The notes under the pieces: model-generated | Told to the model about the DNA's origin: nothing | Database searches by the model: none | What the model saw: the letters and a program-made list of their open reading frames with translations, nothing else | Made by a program: the position numbers and the translations under genes | Assembly: GCA_036399175.1 (NCBI GenBank) | Contig: DASWNP010000008.1 | Location: 1-48,430, forward strand | Direction: 5' to 3' | Origin: DASWNP01 sp036399175 | GTDB taxonomy: Bacteria > Acidobacteriota > Blastocatellia > Pyrinomonadales > Pyrinomonadaceae | Length of the DNA stretch: 48,430 nucleotides | Shown: in pieces, positions 25,573 through 33,921 of the stretch | Layout: each line of letters begins with the position of its first letter | Position numbering within the stretch: the first letter of the stretch is position 1

Positions 25573-27753
25573 ATGCAAGCAGCAAAGGACATCGAATCGA
25601 ATATGGTTGAGAGGGGGCGCGGGCTGCCGGAGACGATAGCTGCGCTGGAGCGTCTTTCGTGGAACTACTGGTGGAGCTGGGCGGCGGACGGGGCGGCGGT
25701 GTTTCGTGACCTCGACCCTGAGACGTGGGAGCGCGCGGAGCACAACGCTCGGCAGGTGCTTGGCGAGGTGCAGGAATTTCAGTTGATGAAGATGGCGACC
25801 GACCCCGTCTATATCGAGCGGGTGCGCCGTCTGTCGGAGAGCTTCGACGAGTACATGAGCGGCGAGGCGCGCACCTGGGCTCGTCAGAGCGTGACGGAGA
25901 TAACGCCCGAGCATCCGGTCGCATACTTCTGCGCCGAGTTCGGCATACACAATTCGCTGCCGCTCTATTCGGGCGGGCTCGGCATGCTGGCCGGAGACCA
26001 TCTCAAATCGGCGAGCGATTTGGGGCTGCCTCTGATCGCCGTCGGGCTGCTTTATCATCACGGCTATTTCAGGCAAAGGCTTCTGCGCGACGGCTGGCAG
26101 GAAGAGCGTTATCAGCAAATCGACACCGCTTTGCTGCCGATGCGAATTGTGACGGACGAGCAGGGCAAGCCCTTGCGGGTCGAGCTGTCGATGCGCGGTC
26201 GCAGAGTTTGGATACAGGCATGGCGCGTCGAGGTCGGACGCGTCACGCTCTACCTGCTCGACACGAACATTCCCGAGAACGAAGAGACCGACCGCTACGT
26301 GACAGGCCACCTCTACGGCGGCGACCGCGAGACGCGCTGCGTGCAGGAGATGGTCTTGGGGCTCGGCGGCGTGCGCCTGCTCCGACGGCTCAACATCGAG
26401 CCGCGAGTCTTTCATCTCAACGAAGGCCATTCGGCATTCCTGACGCTGGAACTGGCGCGCGAGCTGACGACGAACGGCGAGAGCTTCGAGGCGGCGGCGC
26501 GGCGCGTGCGCGAGCGTTGCGCTTTCACGACGCATACGCCCGTCGCCGCCGGTCACGACGAGTTCACGCCCTCGCTCGTCGAGATGTGCTTCGGCAAGTT
26601 TTACTGGGAATCGCTCGGTCTTTCGCGCGAAGAGTTTCTGAATCTCGGTCGGGTTCATGCCAACGCAGAGGAAGAGCTTTTCGGCCTGACGCCGCTCGCC
26701 CTGCGCATGTGTCGCTCGACGAACGGCGTGAGTCTCAAGCACGGCGAAGTCTCGCGCGAGCTTTGGGCGAAGATGTGGCCGGAGATTACCCTCAGCAGCG
26801 TTCCCATCACGCACGTCACCAACGGCGTTCATGCGCCGACGTGGGTCAGCCCTCTGCTTCGCTCCATCTACGAAAAGCACATCGGCACGGACTGGACTGA
26901 AATTCTCCACGACGAGCGTCGCTGGTCTGAAGCGGTCGAAGCCATTTCTGACGAAGAGCTTTGGCGGACGAGCCGTCTGCTCAAGGGGCGTCTCGTCGCC
27001 TTCATGCGCCAGCGTCTCTACTACGCGCGGCTCAGGCAGGGCGAAGCGGCAGAGTATGCGGAAGCCGCCCGCACGCTCTTCGACCCCGAAGCTCTGACCA
27101 TCGGTTTCGCACGCCGCATCGCCGCCTACAAGCGTTGGAACCTGATTCTCACAGACCCGCCGCGACTGCTTCGTCTCATCGCCGACTCGGAGCGACCCCT
27201 CCAGTTCGTCTTCGCAGGAAAGGCGCACCCGCAAGACCAGGGCGCGAAGCTCATCCTGCAACAGCTCGCCCTCTGGAAGCTCGACCCGCAAGTGATGCGC
27301 CGCGCCGTCTTCATACAGGATTACGATCAGGAGATAGCACGCCAGCTCGTGCAGTCGGTCGATGTCTGGCTCAACGTCCCGCGTCGTCCGCTCGAAGCTT
27401 CGGGCACGAGCGGCGAGAAGGTTGCGTTGAACGGCGGCCTCAACCTCTCCATCCTCGACGGCTGGTGGCCTGAAGGCTACGACGGGACAAACGGCTGGGC
27501 TATCGGCGACGCCGCGCACGAAGCAGACCTCGACGAAGAAGGACTCGTCGAGGCGGGCGACGCGCGCGACGCCGAATCGCTCTATCGAGTGCTCGAAGAA
27601 GAGGTCGTCCCGACCTACTACGAGCGCGATGCCGCCGGCATCCCCCGTCGCTGGGTGAAGATGATGAAACGCTCGATTCAGACGCTCGCGCCCGCCTTCA
27701 ACAGCGACCGGATGGTGCGCGAGTACGTTCGTAAAATCTATCTCGGCGAGTAG
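25573..27753 (+). CDS. glgP: Alpha-glucan (glycogen/maltodextrin) phosphorylase
   Basis: 726 residues, GT35 family of the short bacterial/archaeal type (shorter than the roughly 800-residue E. coli enzymes). It phosphorolyses alpha-1,4-glucans to glucose-1-phosphate with pyridoxal phosphate. Seen: YFCAEFGIHNSLPLYSGGLG, HLNEGHSAF, CAFTTHTPVAAGHD, ITHVTNGVHAPTW, FARRIAAYKRWNLI, and the cofactor region EASGTSGEKVALNGGLNLSILDGWW (about 607-632; the Lys is the expected PLP Schiff base). ATG 25573 has no Shine-Dalgarno and lies 12 nt after element E8; ATG 25603 is an alternative. Followed 22 nt after the stop by element E9. Confidence 0.94.
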   Translation: MQAAKDIESNMVERGRGLPETIAALERLSWNYWWSWAADGAAVFRDLDPETWERAEHNARQVLGEVQEFQLMKMATDPVYIERVRRLSESFDEYMSGEARTWARQSVTEITPEHPVAYFCAEFGIHNSLPLYSGGLGMLAGDHLKSASDLGLPLIAVGLLYHHGYFRQRLLRDGWQEERYQQIDTALLPMRIVTDEQGKPLRVELSMRGRRVWIQAWRVEVGRVTLYLLDTNIPENEETDRYVTGHLYGGDRETRCVQEMVLGLGGVRLLRRLNIEPRVFHLNEGHSAFLTLELARELTTNGESFEAAARRVRERCAFTTHTPVAAGHDEFTPSLVEMCFGKFYWESLGLSREEFLNLGRVHANAEEELFGLTPLALRMCRSTNGVSLKHGEVSRELWAKMWPEITLSSVPITHVTNGVHAPTWVSPLLRSIYEKHIGTDWTEILHDERRWSEAVEAISDEELWRTSRLLKGRLVAFMRQRLYYARLRQGEAAEYAEAARTLFDPEALTIGFARRIAAYKRWNLILTDPPRLLRLIADSERPLQFVFAGKAHPQDQGAKLILQQLALWKLDPQVMRRAVFIQDYDQEIARQLVQSVDVWLNVPRRPLEASGTSGEKVALNGGLNLSILDGWWPEGYDGTNGWAIGDAAHEADLDEEGLVEAGDARDAESLYRVLEEEVVPTYYERDAAGIPRRWVKMMKRSIQTLAPAFNSDRMVREYVRKIYLGE

Positions 27754-27775
27754 CCTCAAGTCTCCAACGATACGG

Positions 27776-27931
27776 ATTCAAACAGGGATGGACAGGAGGG
27801 AAAAAGAAATGATGAATGAGGAATGCTGAATGATGAATGAAAAACAGAAAGCATTTGTCTTTCATTCCGCATTTCGCATTCATCATTCCTCATTTGTCTT
27901 TATCCTGTCTATCCCTGTTAATTTTCTTTCG
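27776..27931. repeat. Nested palindrome element E9 (GATGAAT inner, ACAGGAT outer arms)
   Basis: Outer arms around 27780-27797 (AACAGGGATGGACAGG) and 27899-27929 (TTTATCCTGTCTATCCCTG...). Inner arms 27808-27845 (AATGATGAATGAGGAATG...) and 27860-27898. The reverse complement of the right half matches the left half of element E1 nearly base for base over about 45 nt. It starts 22 nt after the glgP stop. Confidence 0.9.
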
Positions 27932-28042
27932 TTTTGCCAAGCGCGGGCACGCCGGTTTGTCGTCAGCCACGCGGTGGGCTAATATCGAGAAGCATCGCCC
28001 CCATCCAAAAATTTTACGTCAAACTATGCGAGGGCATTCGTG

Positions 28043-28375
28043 ATGGAAAGCCGCTTTATTCCCGTCGAAGACACGAAAGAGCTGGAGCAACTTCTGGAGC
28101 GCTCGCACGAGGCGCCAGTCCTGCTCTTCAAGCACAGCTCGACCTGCCCCATCAGCGCCGCCGCTTACAGGCAGATTAAGGAGGTGGCGACGGACGTGGC
28201 GCTCGTCGTCGTGCAGAAAGCGCGCAAGGTTTCGCAGGAGGTGGAGAAGCGCACAGGCGTTCCACACGAGTCGCCGCAGGCGCTCGTTCTCAGGAACGGC
28301 TCGGTCGTCTGGTCGGCCTCGCACTGGAATGTCACTGCCGACGCCGTCAACGGCGCGCTTCGCAGCAATGAATAG
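28043..28375 (+). CDS. ytxJ: YtxJ-like bacillithiol-system monothiol protein
   Basis: 110 residues. ATG 28043 has GAGGG 8 nt upstream (GTG one codon earlier is possible). Thioredoxin-like fold with a single Cys in FKHSSTCPISAAAYRQI, as in YtxJ (DUF2847), then GVPHESPQALVLRNGSVVWSASHWNVT. Members are thought to act as monothiol bacilliredoxin-like proteins, consistent with bacillithiol rather than glutathione as the low-molecular-weight thiol. It is followed by a 28-nt imperfect palindrome (28376-28403) that may be a minimal relative of the heptamer elements. Confidence 0.88.
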   Translation: MESRFIPVEDTKELEQLLERSHEAPVLLFKHSSTCPISAAAYRQIKEVATDVALVVVQKARKVSQEVEKRTGVPHESPQALVLRNGSVVWSASHWNVTADAVNGALRSNE

Positions 28376-28412
28376 TCTCAGGTTTCAAGTTTGAAATCAG
28401 AGATGCCATTTT

Positions 28413-28754
28413 ATGACCGACTCCGTTGAGCGCAGACGAGGCGCGGCCATCGAGCCGACCGAGATTATGCAGCAGGGCGACGCGGCACTACGTATCACCT
28501 GGGCTGACGGGCGCGAGTGCATCTACGAAGCGCCCGCGCTCAGACGCGCCTGTCCCTGCGCCCAATGCGTCAACGAATGGACGGGCGAGCGGATGCTCAA
28601 GCCCGAAAGCATCTCCGACGCGTTGACCGTCGCCGATGTCGAAATCGTCGGGCGCTACGCCCTCAACTTTCGCTGGAGCGACGGCCACCAGACAGGCATC
28701 TACAGCTTCCGCTACCTGCGCGAGCTGTGCGAACAGCAGGAAGAAAAGACGTAA
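28413..28754 (+). CDS. DUF971 / GBBH-like N-terminal domain protein
   Basis: 113 residues. Signature of the DUF971 family: ALRITWADGRECIYEAPALRRACPCAQCVNEWTG...; later YALNFRWSDGHQTGIYSFRYLREL. The CPCAQC cysteines fit a small zinc or iron-sulfur site. In bacteria this stand-alone domain is often near Fe-S (Mrp/ApbC) genes, none of which is seen here. The TAA stop (28752-28754) is the second base onward of the first heptamer of element E10. Confidence 0.88.
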   Translation: MTDSVERRRGAAIEPTEIMQQGDAALRITWADGRECIYEAPALRRACPCAQCVNEWTGERMLKPESISDALTVADVEIVGRYALNFRWSDGHQTGIYSFRYLRELCEQQEEKT

Positions 28755-28863
28755 ATCGTGAATCGTAAATCGTCAATAGATAAAAACTGGTGAATCGTAA
28801 ATCGTCAATGGTAAATAGAAAGAAGCGGATTTAACTATTCACGATTTACGATTCACGATTTAC
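28751..28863. repeat. Heptamer palindrome element E10 (inverted copy of E8)
   Basis: 113 nt. Compared with the reverse complement of the element at 25462-25560 it has three substitutions and a single 14-nt insertion (ATCGTCAATGGTAA), exactly two heptamers. It begins at the DUF971 stop codon and ends 9 nt before the response-regulator ATG. Confidence 0.95.
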
Positions 28864-28872
28864 GAGTTTTTT

Positions 28873-29229
28873 ATGAAAATTCTCGTCGTTGAAGATGATG
28901 ATGTGGCGCGCGAGCTGATGCGGATGGCGCTGGAGCGTCAGGGCTACGAGGTCGCGGCGGCGGAGGACGGCGTGCGGGGCTACGAGCTGGCCGTCGAGGT
29001 GCGCCCCAATCTCATCATCACCGACATACGGATGCCTGCGGCTGACGGCGTCTATCTCGTCAGGCGCGTGCGCGATACGCCGGAGATAGAATCGACGCCG
29101 ATTCTCGTCACGACCGGGTTCGGCACGGGCGACGCCACCTTCTCGCTCATGCAGGGAGCCGACGCCTACGAGCCGAAGCCGATTAATCCGACGAGTCTTC
29201 TGGAGTCGGTGCGAAGGCTTTTGAGCTAG
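28873..29229 (+). CDS. CheY-like single-domain response regulator
   Basis: 118 residues, only a receiver domain: acidic pair EDDD near the N-terminus, phospho-acceptor Asp in LIITDIRMP (about residue 52), Thr in ILVTTGFG and Lys in AYEPKPINP. The opening MKILVVEDD fixes the start. There is no output domain and no adjacent kinase, so it probably works in a phosphorelay or by protein contact. No Shine-Dalgarno: the ATG follows GAGTTTTTT directly after element E10. Confidence 0.92.
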   Translation: MKILVVEDDDVARELMRMALERQGYEVAAAEDGVRGYELAVEVRPNLIITDIRMPAADGVYLVRRVRDTPEIESTPILVTTGFGTGDATFSLMQGADAYEPKPINPTSLLESVRRLLS

Positions 29230-29297
29230 CGGGCGGCTTCGAGGGATAATCTGAAGCGCGTGGCGGAAGATTCCGAACGGACAAGAGGGGCTATTTG

Positions 29298-29612
29298 ATG
29301 TCGCAATCTTTAACGGAAGCGGTCGGGTGGGTCAGCTCGTTCATCCTCGTGCTGACCATCGCCAAGCAGGTCTACAAACAGTGGCAGGAAGGGTCGAGTG
29401 AGGGCGTCTCGAAGTGGCTCTTCGTCGGGCAGATGGCGGCCTCGCTCGGCTTCACCGTCTACAGTTGGCTCGTCTCGAACTGGGTCTTCGTCGTCACCAA
29501 CGCCCTGATGCTTCTCAATGGCATGCTCGGCCTGCTCATCGTGCTGCGTCACCGCCGACGCGAAGCAAAGAACACCGCCGCGAGCCCCAATCTCAAGGCC
29601 GAACGAGCCTGA
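29298..29612 (+). CDS. SemiSWEET-type (MtN3/PQ-loop) small transporter
   Basis: 104 residues; ATG 29298 with GAGGGG 7 nt upstream (an in-frame TTG directly precedes it). Three transmembrane helices in the SemiSWEET order: AVGWVSSFILVLTIAKQVY, KWLFVGQMAASLGFTVYSW and WVFVVTNALMLLNGMLGLLIV. SemiSWEETs dimerise to carry sugars, and glucan phosphorylase lies 1.5 kb upstream in the same strand run, though the solute here is not known. The basic C-terminal tail is cytoplasmic. Confidence 0.85.
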   Translation: MSQSLTEAVGWVSSFILVLTIAKQVYKQWQEGSSEGVSKWLFVGQMAASLGFTVYSWLVSNWVFVVTNALMLLNGMLGLLIVLRHRRREAKNTAASPNLKAERA

Positions 29613-29617
29613 AAAGG

Positions 29618-29686
29618 AGAGGCCAGACGTTAGATGTCAGTTCAACGCCGATTTCAACTGACCTCTGACCTCCGACCTCTGATTCT
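29618..29686. repeat. Heptamer palindrome element E11 (CTCTGAC type)
   Basis: Left arm 29618-29645 (AGAGGCCAGACGTTAGATGT... ) and right arm 29655-29680 (AACTGAC CTCTGAC CTCCGAC CTCTGAT); 19 of 25 positions pair. The inner part GTCAGTT...AACTGAC is perfect. It fills the space between the SemiSWEET stop (29612) and the zinc-ribbon ATG (29688). Confidence 0.82.
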
Positions 29687-29687
29687 T

Positions 29688-29954
29688 ATGAATGAAAGAG
29701 ACTTCTTTAACGAGCGACAGGAGACGAAGCAGGCGAGCTACAGTTGCCCGCATTGCCGGACGCGCGCCGATTACGACGTGCGCTGGATAAGGCGCACGAA
29801 GAAGCCCGCGCCGCCGCGCGGCGCGACCGAGCAGGACAGGGCGCGCTTCGCCAAGTCGCGCGACTACATGGTGCGCGTCGATGATATGCTGGTCTGCAAA
29901 ACCTGCCGCAAGCGCTTCGACATCCCGAATTTTCAATCCGTCGTCTTTATCTGA
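29688..29954 (+). CDS. Small zinc-ribbon protein
   Basis: 88 residues from ATG 29688; sequence further upstream in this frame is the repeat element. Two CxxC pairs, CPHC (20-23) and CKTC (70-73), are spaced as in a split zinc ribbon, with a charged linker (RRTKKPAPPRGATEQDRARF). Family not recognised. No Shine-Dalgarno, because the repeat ends 1-7 nt before the ATG. Confidence 0.7.
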   Translation: MNERDFFNERQETKQASYSCPHCRTRADYDVRWIRRTKKPAPPRGATEQDRARFAKSRDYMVRVDDMLVCKTCRKRFDIPNFQSVVFI

Positions 29955-29978
29955 GGCGAAGTTTATCTGAAGCGAGGC

Positions 29979-30014
29979 CGGGCGCTTCTGAAGCTTCAGT
30001 CTCCGAAGCGCCCG
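29979..30014 (+). terminator. Hairpin after the zinc-ribbon gene
   Basis: Perfect 10-bp stem CGGGCGCTTC (29979-29988) with 30005-30014, with an inner CTGAAGCTTCAG palindrome. There is no T-run, so attenuation or RNA stabilisation is as likely as termination. Confidence 0.45.
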
Positions 30015-30060
30015 TCCCGCGCCTTTCCGCACGACCCGCGAAAGAAGGAGAGACAATCGC

Positions 30061-30282
30061 ATGGAAGAACTGATTAGACAGGTCAGCCAGCGTACCGGAC
30101 TCGACGAAGCGAAAGCCCGCACGGCGGTCGAAACGGTCGTCGGCTTTCTGAAGGACAAGCTGCCCTCGCCGCTCGCCGGACAAATCGACAACGCGCTCGG
30201 CGGAGGCGGAGGCGGCGGCCTTGACGCGCAGGCCGGTAATCTGATGGGTGGCCTCGGCGGCATGTTCGGAAAGAAAGAATAA
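30061..30282 (+). CDS. Small DUF2267-like protein with Gly-rich tail
   Basis: 73 residues; AAGGAGAG precedes the ATG. An N-terminal three-helix segment (MEELIRQVSQRTGLDEAKARTAVETVVGFLKDKLP) resembles DUF2267/DUF2780 proteins, followed by a glycine run and a Gly/Met-rich end (MGGLGGMFGKKE). Such small proteins are frequent in soil bacteria and their function is unknown. Confidence 0.75.
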   Translation: MEELIRQVSQRTGLDEAKARTAVETVVGFLKDKLPSPLAGQIDNALGGGGGGGLDAQAGNLMGGLGGMFGKKE

Positions 30283-30344
30283 GACGCGATACTTCGGGGC
30301 GGCGCGCTTCGGAAAGAGCCTGCCTCTCCGCCGCAACAACCCCC

Positions 30345-32291
30345 ATGAAAGCCCGACCCGTCGCACGCAAAGCTTTACTCGTCGCCGCGTCGCTGCTCGT
30401 CTGTCTCTGCACGCCTCTATTGCCGCCCGCTCGCGGCGCGACGAAGCGTGCGGAGTGGACGCGCGTGCGGACGAAAAACTTTCTCTTCGTCGGCGATGCG
30501 GACGAGCGCGACCTCAAGCACCTGGCAACACGCCTCGAACAGTTTCGGCAACTCTTCTCGCGTCTGCTCTCAAGCGACTACTTCGACTCGACCGTCCCGA
30601 CCACCATCGTCGTGTTTCGTGACGACGCCTCCTATCGTCCCTTCAAGCCGCTTTATCAGGGAGAGCCCGGCGACGCGGCAGGCCATTTTCAATCGGGCGC
30701 AGACGTGGATTATGTCTCCTTCTCCATCGACCAGCGTCGAAGGGGCAGCCCTTATTTCATCATGGTGCACGAGTACGTCCACCTGCTCGTCAAGAACAAC
30801 TTTCGCAACGCCCCGCTCTGGTTCAACGAAGGACTCGCCGAATACTATTCCACCCTTCAAGCCTCCGACGGCGGGCGCAAGCTCACGCTCGGAAAAGCCA
30901 TCCCGAGCCGCCTCCAGACGCTTCGCACGAGCGACCGGCTTCTCCCCTTAGAGACGCTTCTCGGCATCGACCACGAATCGCCCTTCTACAACGAGCGCGA
31001 CAAGCGCACGGTCTTCTACGCCGAGTCGTGGGCGCTCGTTCATTACCTGCTCAACGGCGACGCGGGACGACGCCGCCCGCAGCTCACTCGCTACCTTGAG
31101 CTGCTGGCCGAGGGCGTCGGATTTCGTGAAGCCTTCCCTAAAGCGTTCGAGACGGATTTCGCCGGGCTCGAAAACGAGCTGAAGGCATATCTCAGTCTCG
31201 TGCGTCTGCCCGAACAGACAATCGCGTTTGAAGAGCGGCTTGAGTCGGAGGTCGAAGCAGAGAGCCGAAGGCTCACGGAGGCCGAAGCCCTCGCCTACCT
31301 CGGCGACATGCTGCTTCGCACGAACAGGACGGACGAGGCCGAGGGCTACCTGCAAAAGTCGGTCGCCCTCGCCCCGAACCTCTCGATGGCGCGCACCTCG
31401 CTCGGCATCATCCGCACGAAGCAGAACCGTCTCACGGAAGCCGTCGAGCACCTGAGCCGCGCCGTCGCCTCCGACCCGCAGAGTCATCTCGCGCACTACT
31501 ACTACGCCAACGCGCTCAGCCACGAAAGGATGGACGCCTCTCTCTGGGTGACGGACTACGAGCCGCAGAAGGCCGAGCAGATGCGCGCGGCGCTGCGCCG
31601 GACAATCGAGCTTGCGCCGCGCTACGTCGATGCATACCACCTGCTCGCCTTCGTCAACCTCGTCCGCGAAGAACAGCTCGACGAATCCGTCGAGCTTCTC
31701 AAACACGCGCTCACGCTCGCGCCCCGCCGACACGAGTTCTCGCTCCTGCTCGCGCAGATTCACCTGCGCCGCGAAAACTTCGACGCCGCCCGCGCCATCC
31801 TCGACAAGCTCTCGCAGAGCACGACCCCGCACCTGCGCGGACAGGCCGAGACGCTCCTTAAATCTTTGGCGCTCAGGCGTGAAATCGTCGCCCGCCGTCG
31901 AGCCGAAAATGAGCCGCCGACAGAGACGGTTGGCCTCGCGCCTCTCCAGCCCTGCGATATGTCATACTCGGGCGCGCAGCACAAGAAGCTTCGCTTCGAG
32001 GGCGTGCAGCGCTGTGGCAAGCTGGCGCGCGTCGAATGCGAAGAGGCGGGCGTCTTGCTCTTCGTCGAAGTCGAGGGCGGCACTCTGAAGCTACGCAGCG
32101 ACGCCCTCAACCGCATCCGCTTCGTCACCTACACGACCGAAGTCAAAACCGGCCAACTCACCTGCGGCCTGCGCGAGCCCGCCAACCCCGTCCTCGTCAC
32201 CTACCGCCCGCCCACAGACTCGCGCGCCGACACCGACGGCGAAGTCATCGCCGTCGAATTCATCCCCAGAGATTGGTACGCAGGAAACTGA
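30345..32291 (+). CDS. Exported zinc metallopeptidase (MA clan-like) with TPR repeats
   Basis: 648 residues. Signal peptide (RKALLVAASLLVCLCTPLLP). The gluzincin motif HEYVH at His142-His146, followed by NEGLAEYY about 20 residues later (the third zinc ligand is expected to be that Glu), places it among peptidase MA-like/DUF1570 proteins. Residues about 300-500 hold TPR-like helices (AEALAYLGDMLLRTNRTDEAEGYLQKSVALAP and following). The C-terminal part is a beta-rich region with CDM and CGKLARVEC cysteines. It is probably periplasmic; substrate unknown. The TGA (32289-32291) lies inside the left arm of element E12. Confidence 0.82.
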   Translation: MKARPVARKALLVAASLLVCLCTPLLPPARGATKRAEWTRVRTKNFLFVGDADERDLKHLATRLEQFRQLFSRLLSSDYFDSTVPTTIVVFRDDASYRPFKPLYQGEPGDAAGHFQSGADVDYVSFSIDQRRRGSPYFIMVHEYVHLLVKNNFRNAPLWFNEGLAEYYSTLQASDGGRKLTLGKAIPSRLQTLRTSDRLLPLETLLGIDHESPFYNERDKRTVFYAESWALVHYLLNGDAGRRRPQLTRYLELLAEGVGFREAFPKAFETDFAGLENELKAYLSLVRLPEQTIAFEERLESEVEAESRRLTEAEALAYLGDMLLRTNRTDEAEGYLQKSVALAPNLSMARTSLGIIRTKQNRLTEAVEHLSRAVASDPQSHLAHYYYANALSHERMDASLWVTDYEPQKAEQMRAALRRTIELAPRYVDAYHLLAFVNLVREEQLDESVELLKHALTLAPRRHEFSLLLAQIHLRRENFDAARAILDKLSQSTTPHLRGQAETLLKSLALRREIVARRRAENEPPTETVGLAPLQPCDMSYSGAQHKKLRFEGVQRCGKLARVECEEAGVLLFVEVEGGTLKLRSDALNRIRFVTYTTEVKTGQLTCGLREPANPVLVTYRPPTDSRADTDGEVIAVEFIPRDWYAGN

Positions 32292-32396
32292 ACGGCAAGT
32301 AGGAAGGCGGAAGTAGGAAGGATGAATAAGAAAACTGCTCAAGCTACCTGAGCGGCTTTCATCCTTCCGCCTTCCTGCTTCCTACTTGCTGTTCAG
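32288..32396. repeat. Heptamer palindrome element E12 (GTAGGAA/GGCGGAA type) between convergent genes
   Basis: Arms of 36 nt each: from 32288 (CTGAACGGCAAGTAGGAAGG...) and back from 32396. The loop contains a small CTGCTCA...TGAGCGG hairpin. Both flanking genes stop inside it: the metallopeptidase TGA in the left arm, and on the minus strand the acyltransferase end, whose last eight residues VGSRKAEG plus TGA are repeat-encoded. The GGCGGAA unit is shifted by one heptamer between the arms. Confidence 0.92.
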
Positions 32397-33792
32397 CGAT
32401 GCTGTTGGCGTAGTAATTAAGGAGCGGGAGTTCTTCGGGTTGGACGGCGTAGAGGCCGTCGGTCTGGACGACAAGGCGGCGGAGGGTGAGCATGCGGAGG
32501 CCGACGGTGACGGCGTAGTCCTGGTCGCGGCGCGGGATGTAGATGTGCGCGCCGCGCGATTCGAGCCGGCGCATCAGCTCAAGCACCTCGGTCTTGAGTT
32601 CAAGCTCGCTCCATGTTCTGGCCGGATGATTGACGAAGACTGTCGCCAGAAGCGGGACGGGGACGGCTGGGATGACTGCGGCGATGGAATGCATCAACTC
32701 ACGCGCAAGCTCTTCGACGCGGGCGAAACGCGCCTCCTTTTCGAGCGGGCGGAAGTCGAGCTGGCGAGCGGCGAGGTAGGCTTTGAGCGAGACGGGCGTG
32801 CCGAAGTTGACGCAGGCGTAGCCGAAGCGTCGCCAACGATTTCTCGCCATCAGACGCAGGTTGCGAAAGATGAAAGCGAGCGTGCCGAGGACGACGGAGG
32901 CTTTGCTTTTCCTCTCAGCCGTCTTATCAAGCTCGCGGAGCTGGCTTCGGTCTTCGAGCACGCGGTCGTAGTTGATGCCGACGGGGACGAAGACCAAATC
33001 GCGCTCGCCCGCAGGGTCGAAGGAGCGGAGCATGTAGTCCAGGAGGCCGAGCTTGGGCGGTCGGAGTCGGCCGTCGCGCGTCAGGCCGCCCTCCGGGTAG
33101 ACGGCCTGCGTCACACCGGCGGTCGTCGCCATGTGAACGTAGCGTTCGAGCACCTTTCGGTAGAGCGCGTCGCGCGAATCGCGGCGCACGAAGTATGCGC
33201 CCATCGCGCGGATGAGCGTTTGCAGAGGCCAGATGCGCGCCCATTCGCCGACCGCGTAGGACAGAGCCGTCCTCTCCGCCGCGAGAAACGAAATCAGGAT
33301 GTAATCCATGTTGCTGCGGTGGTTCATAAAGAAGACGACGGTCGATTGCGGATTGACAGCGGCGAGCCCCGCTTCATCCGTGTAGCCGAGGCGCACGCGG
33401 TAGAGCGAGCGCGCGGCGCGGCGCGCGAGCCAGTAGCCGAAGCGAAAATAGACGTAGGCGTTGAAGGCCGGAACAATCTCGCGCGCGTAGCGCTCGACGC
33501 GCTGCATGACCGCTTCGCGCGGCAACTGGTGCTCTAACGCGTGAGCTTCCGCCGCCTCCTGAACCTGCGGGTCGTAGAGCAGGCGGTCGATTAAAACTTC
33601 GCGCTTCGTCAGCTTGAAAGGCTGAATCTGAATCCTCAGACGCGTGTTTATCTCTTCGAGCACGCGGTTCACTCTCCGCCTCATAAACCAGCGCACCAGA
33701 GGCTTGAGCATGTTCTCTGCAACAGCCCACGAAGACAAAACGACCAGCAGCGCGACCGCCCAGTTTGGAAGTGTGGTGCTAGGCTCAGGCAT
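32359..33792 (-). CDS. PlsB-like glycerol-3-phosphate acyltransferase family protein
   Basis: 477 residues. The acyltransferase HX4D motif is NHRSNMD (His158, Asp163); block II/III follow as RAMGAYFVRRD and YPEGGLTRDGRL, and VPVGINYDRV is block IV. The order and the long N-terminal helical region (about 130 residues) resemble PlsB rather than PlsC. It would transfer a fatty acyl chain to glycerol-3-phosphate or a related lipid precursor at the inner membrane; a hydrophobic segment lies at residues 10-25. The last eight residues come from repeat element E12. No clear Shine-Dalgarno. Confidence 0.85.
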   Translation of the reverse strand: MPEPSTTLPNWAVALLVVLSSWAVAENMLKPLVRWFMRRRVNRVLEEINTRLRIQIQPFKLTKREVLIDRLLYDPQVQEAAEAHALEHQLPREAVMQRVERYAREIVPAFNAYVYFRFGYWLARRAARSLYRVRLGYTDEAGLAAVNPQSTVVFFMNHRSNMDYILISFLAAERTALSYAVGEWARIWPLQTLIRAMGAYFVRRDSRDALYRKVLERYVHMATTAGVTQAVYPEGGLTRDGRLRPPKLGLLDYMLRSFDPAGERDLVFVPVGINYDRVLEDRSQLRELDKTAERKSKASVVLGTLAFIFRNLRLMARNRWRRFGYACVNFGTPVSLKAYLAARQLDFRPLEKEARFARVEELARELMHSIAAVIPAVPVPLLATVFVNHPARTWSELELKTEVLELMRRLESRGAHIYIPRRDQDYAVTVGLRMLTLRRLVVQTDGLYAVQPEELPLLNYYANSIAEQQVGSRKAEG

Positions 33793-33921
33793 CGGCTGAG
33801 AATTTCGACTATTTCTCTTCCAGATGCAAATACCCGGACGCAGAAGCGGGTGATGATGCTTTGAGCTGATTTTAAGATGAGCCAGACGACAAATGTTGAA
33901 AGGAAGGGCGCGTGCGCCCTC

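Noticed and set aside
25543..27759. 738-residue open frame antisense to glgP
   Set aside because: It is an exact shadow of the real phosphorylase in a GC-rich gene; no start signal and no recognisable motif, whereas the plus frame has full GT35 motifs.
25462..28863. CRISPR array from the repeated short units
   Set aside because: The units are 7 nt, contiguous and arranged as inverted arms; there are no unique spacers of about 30-40 nt and no cas genes.
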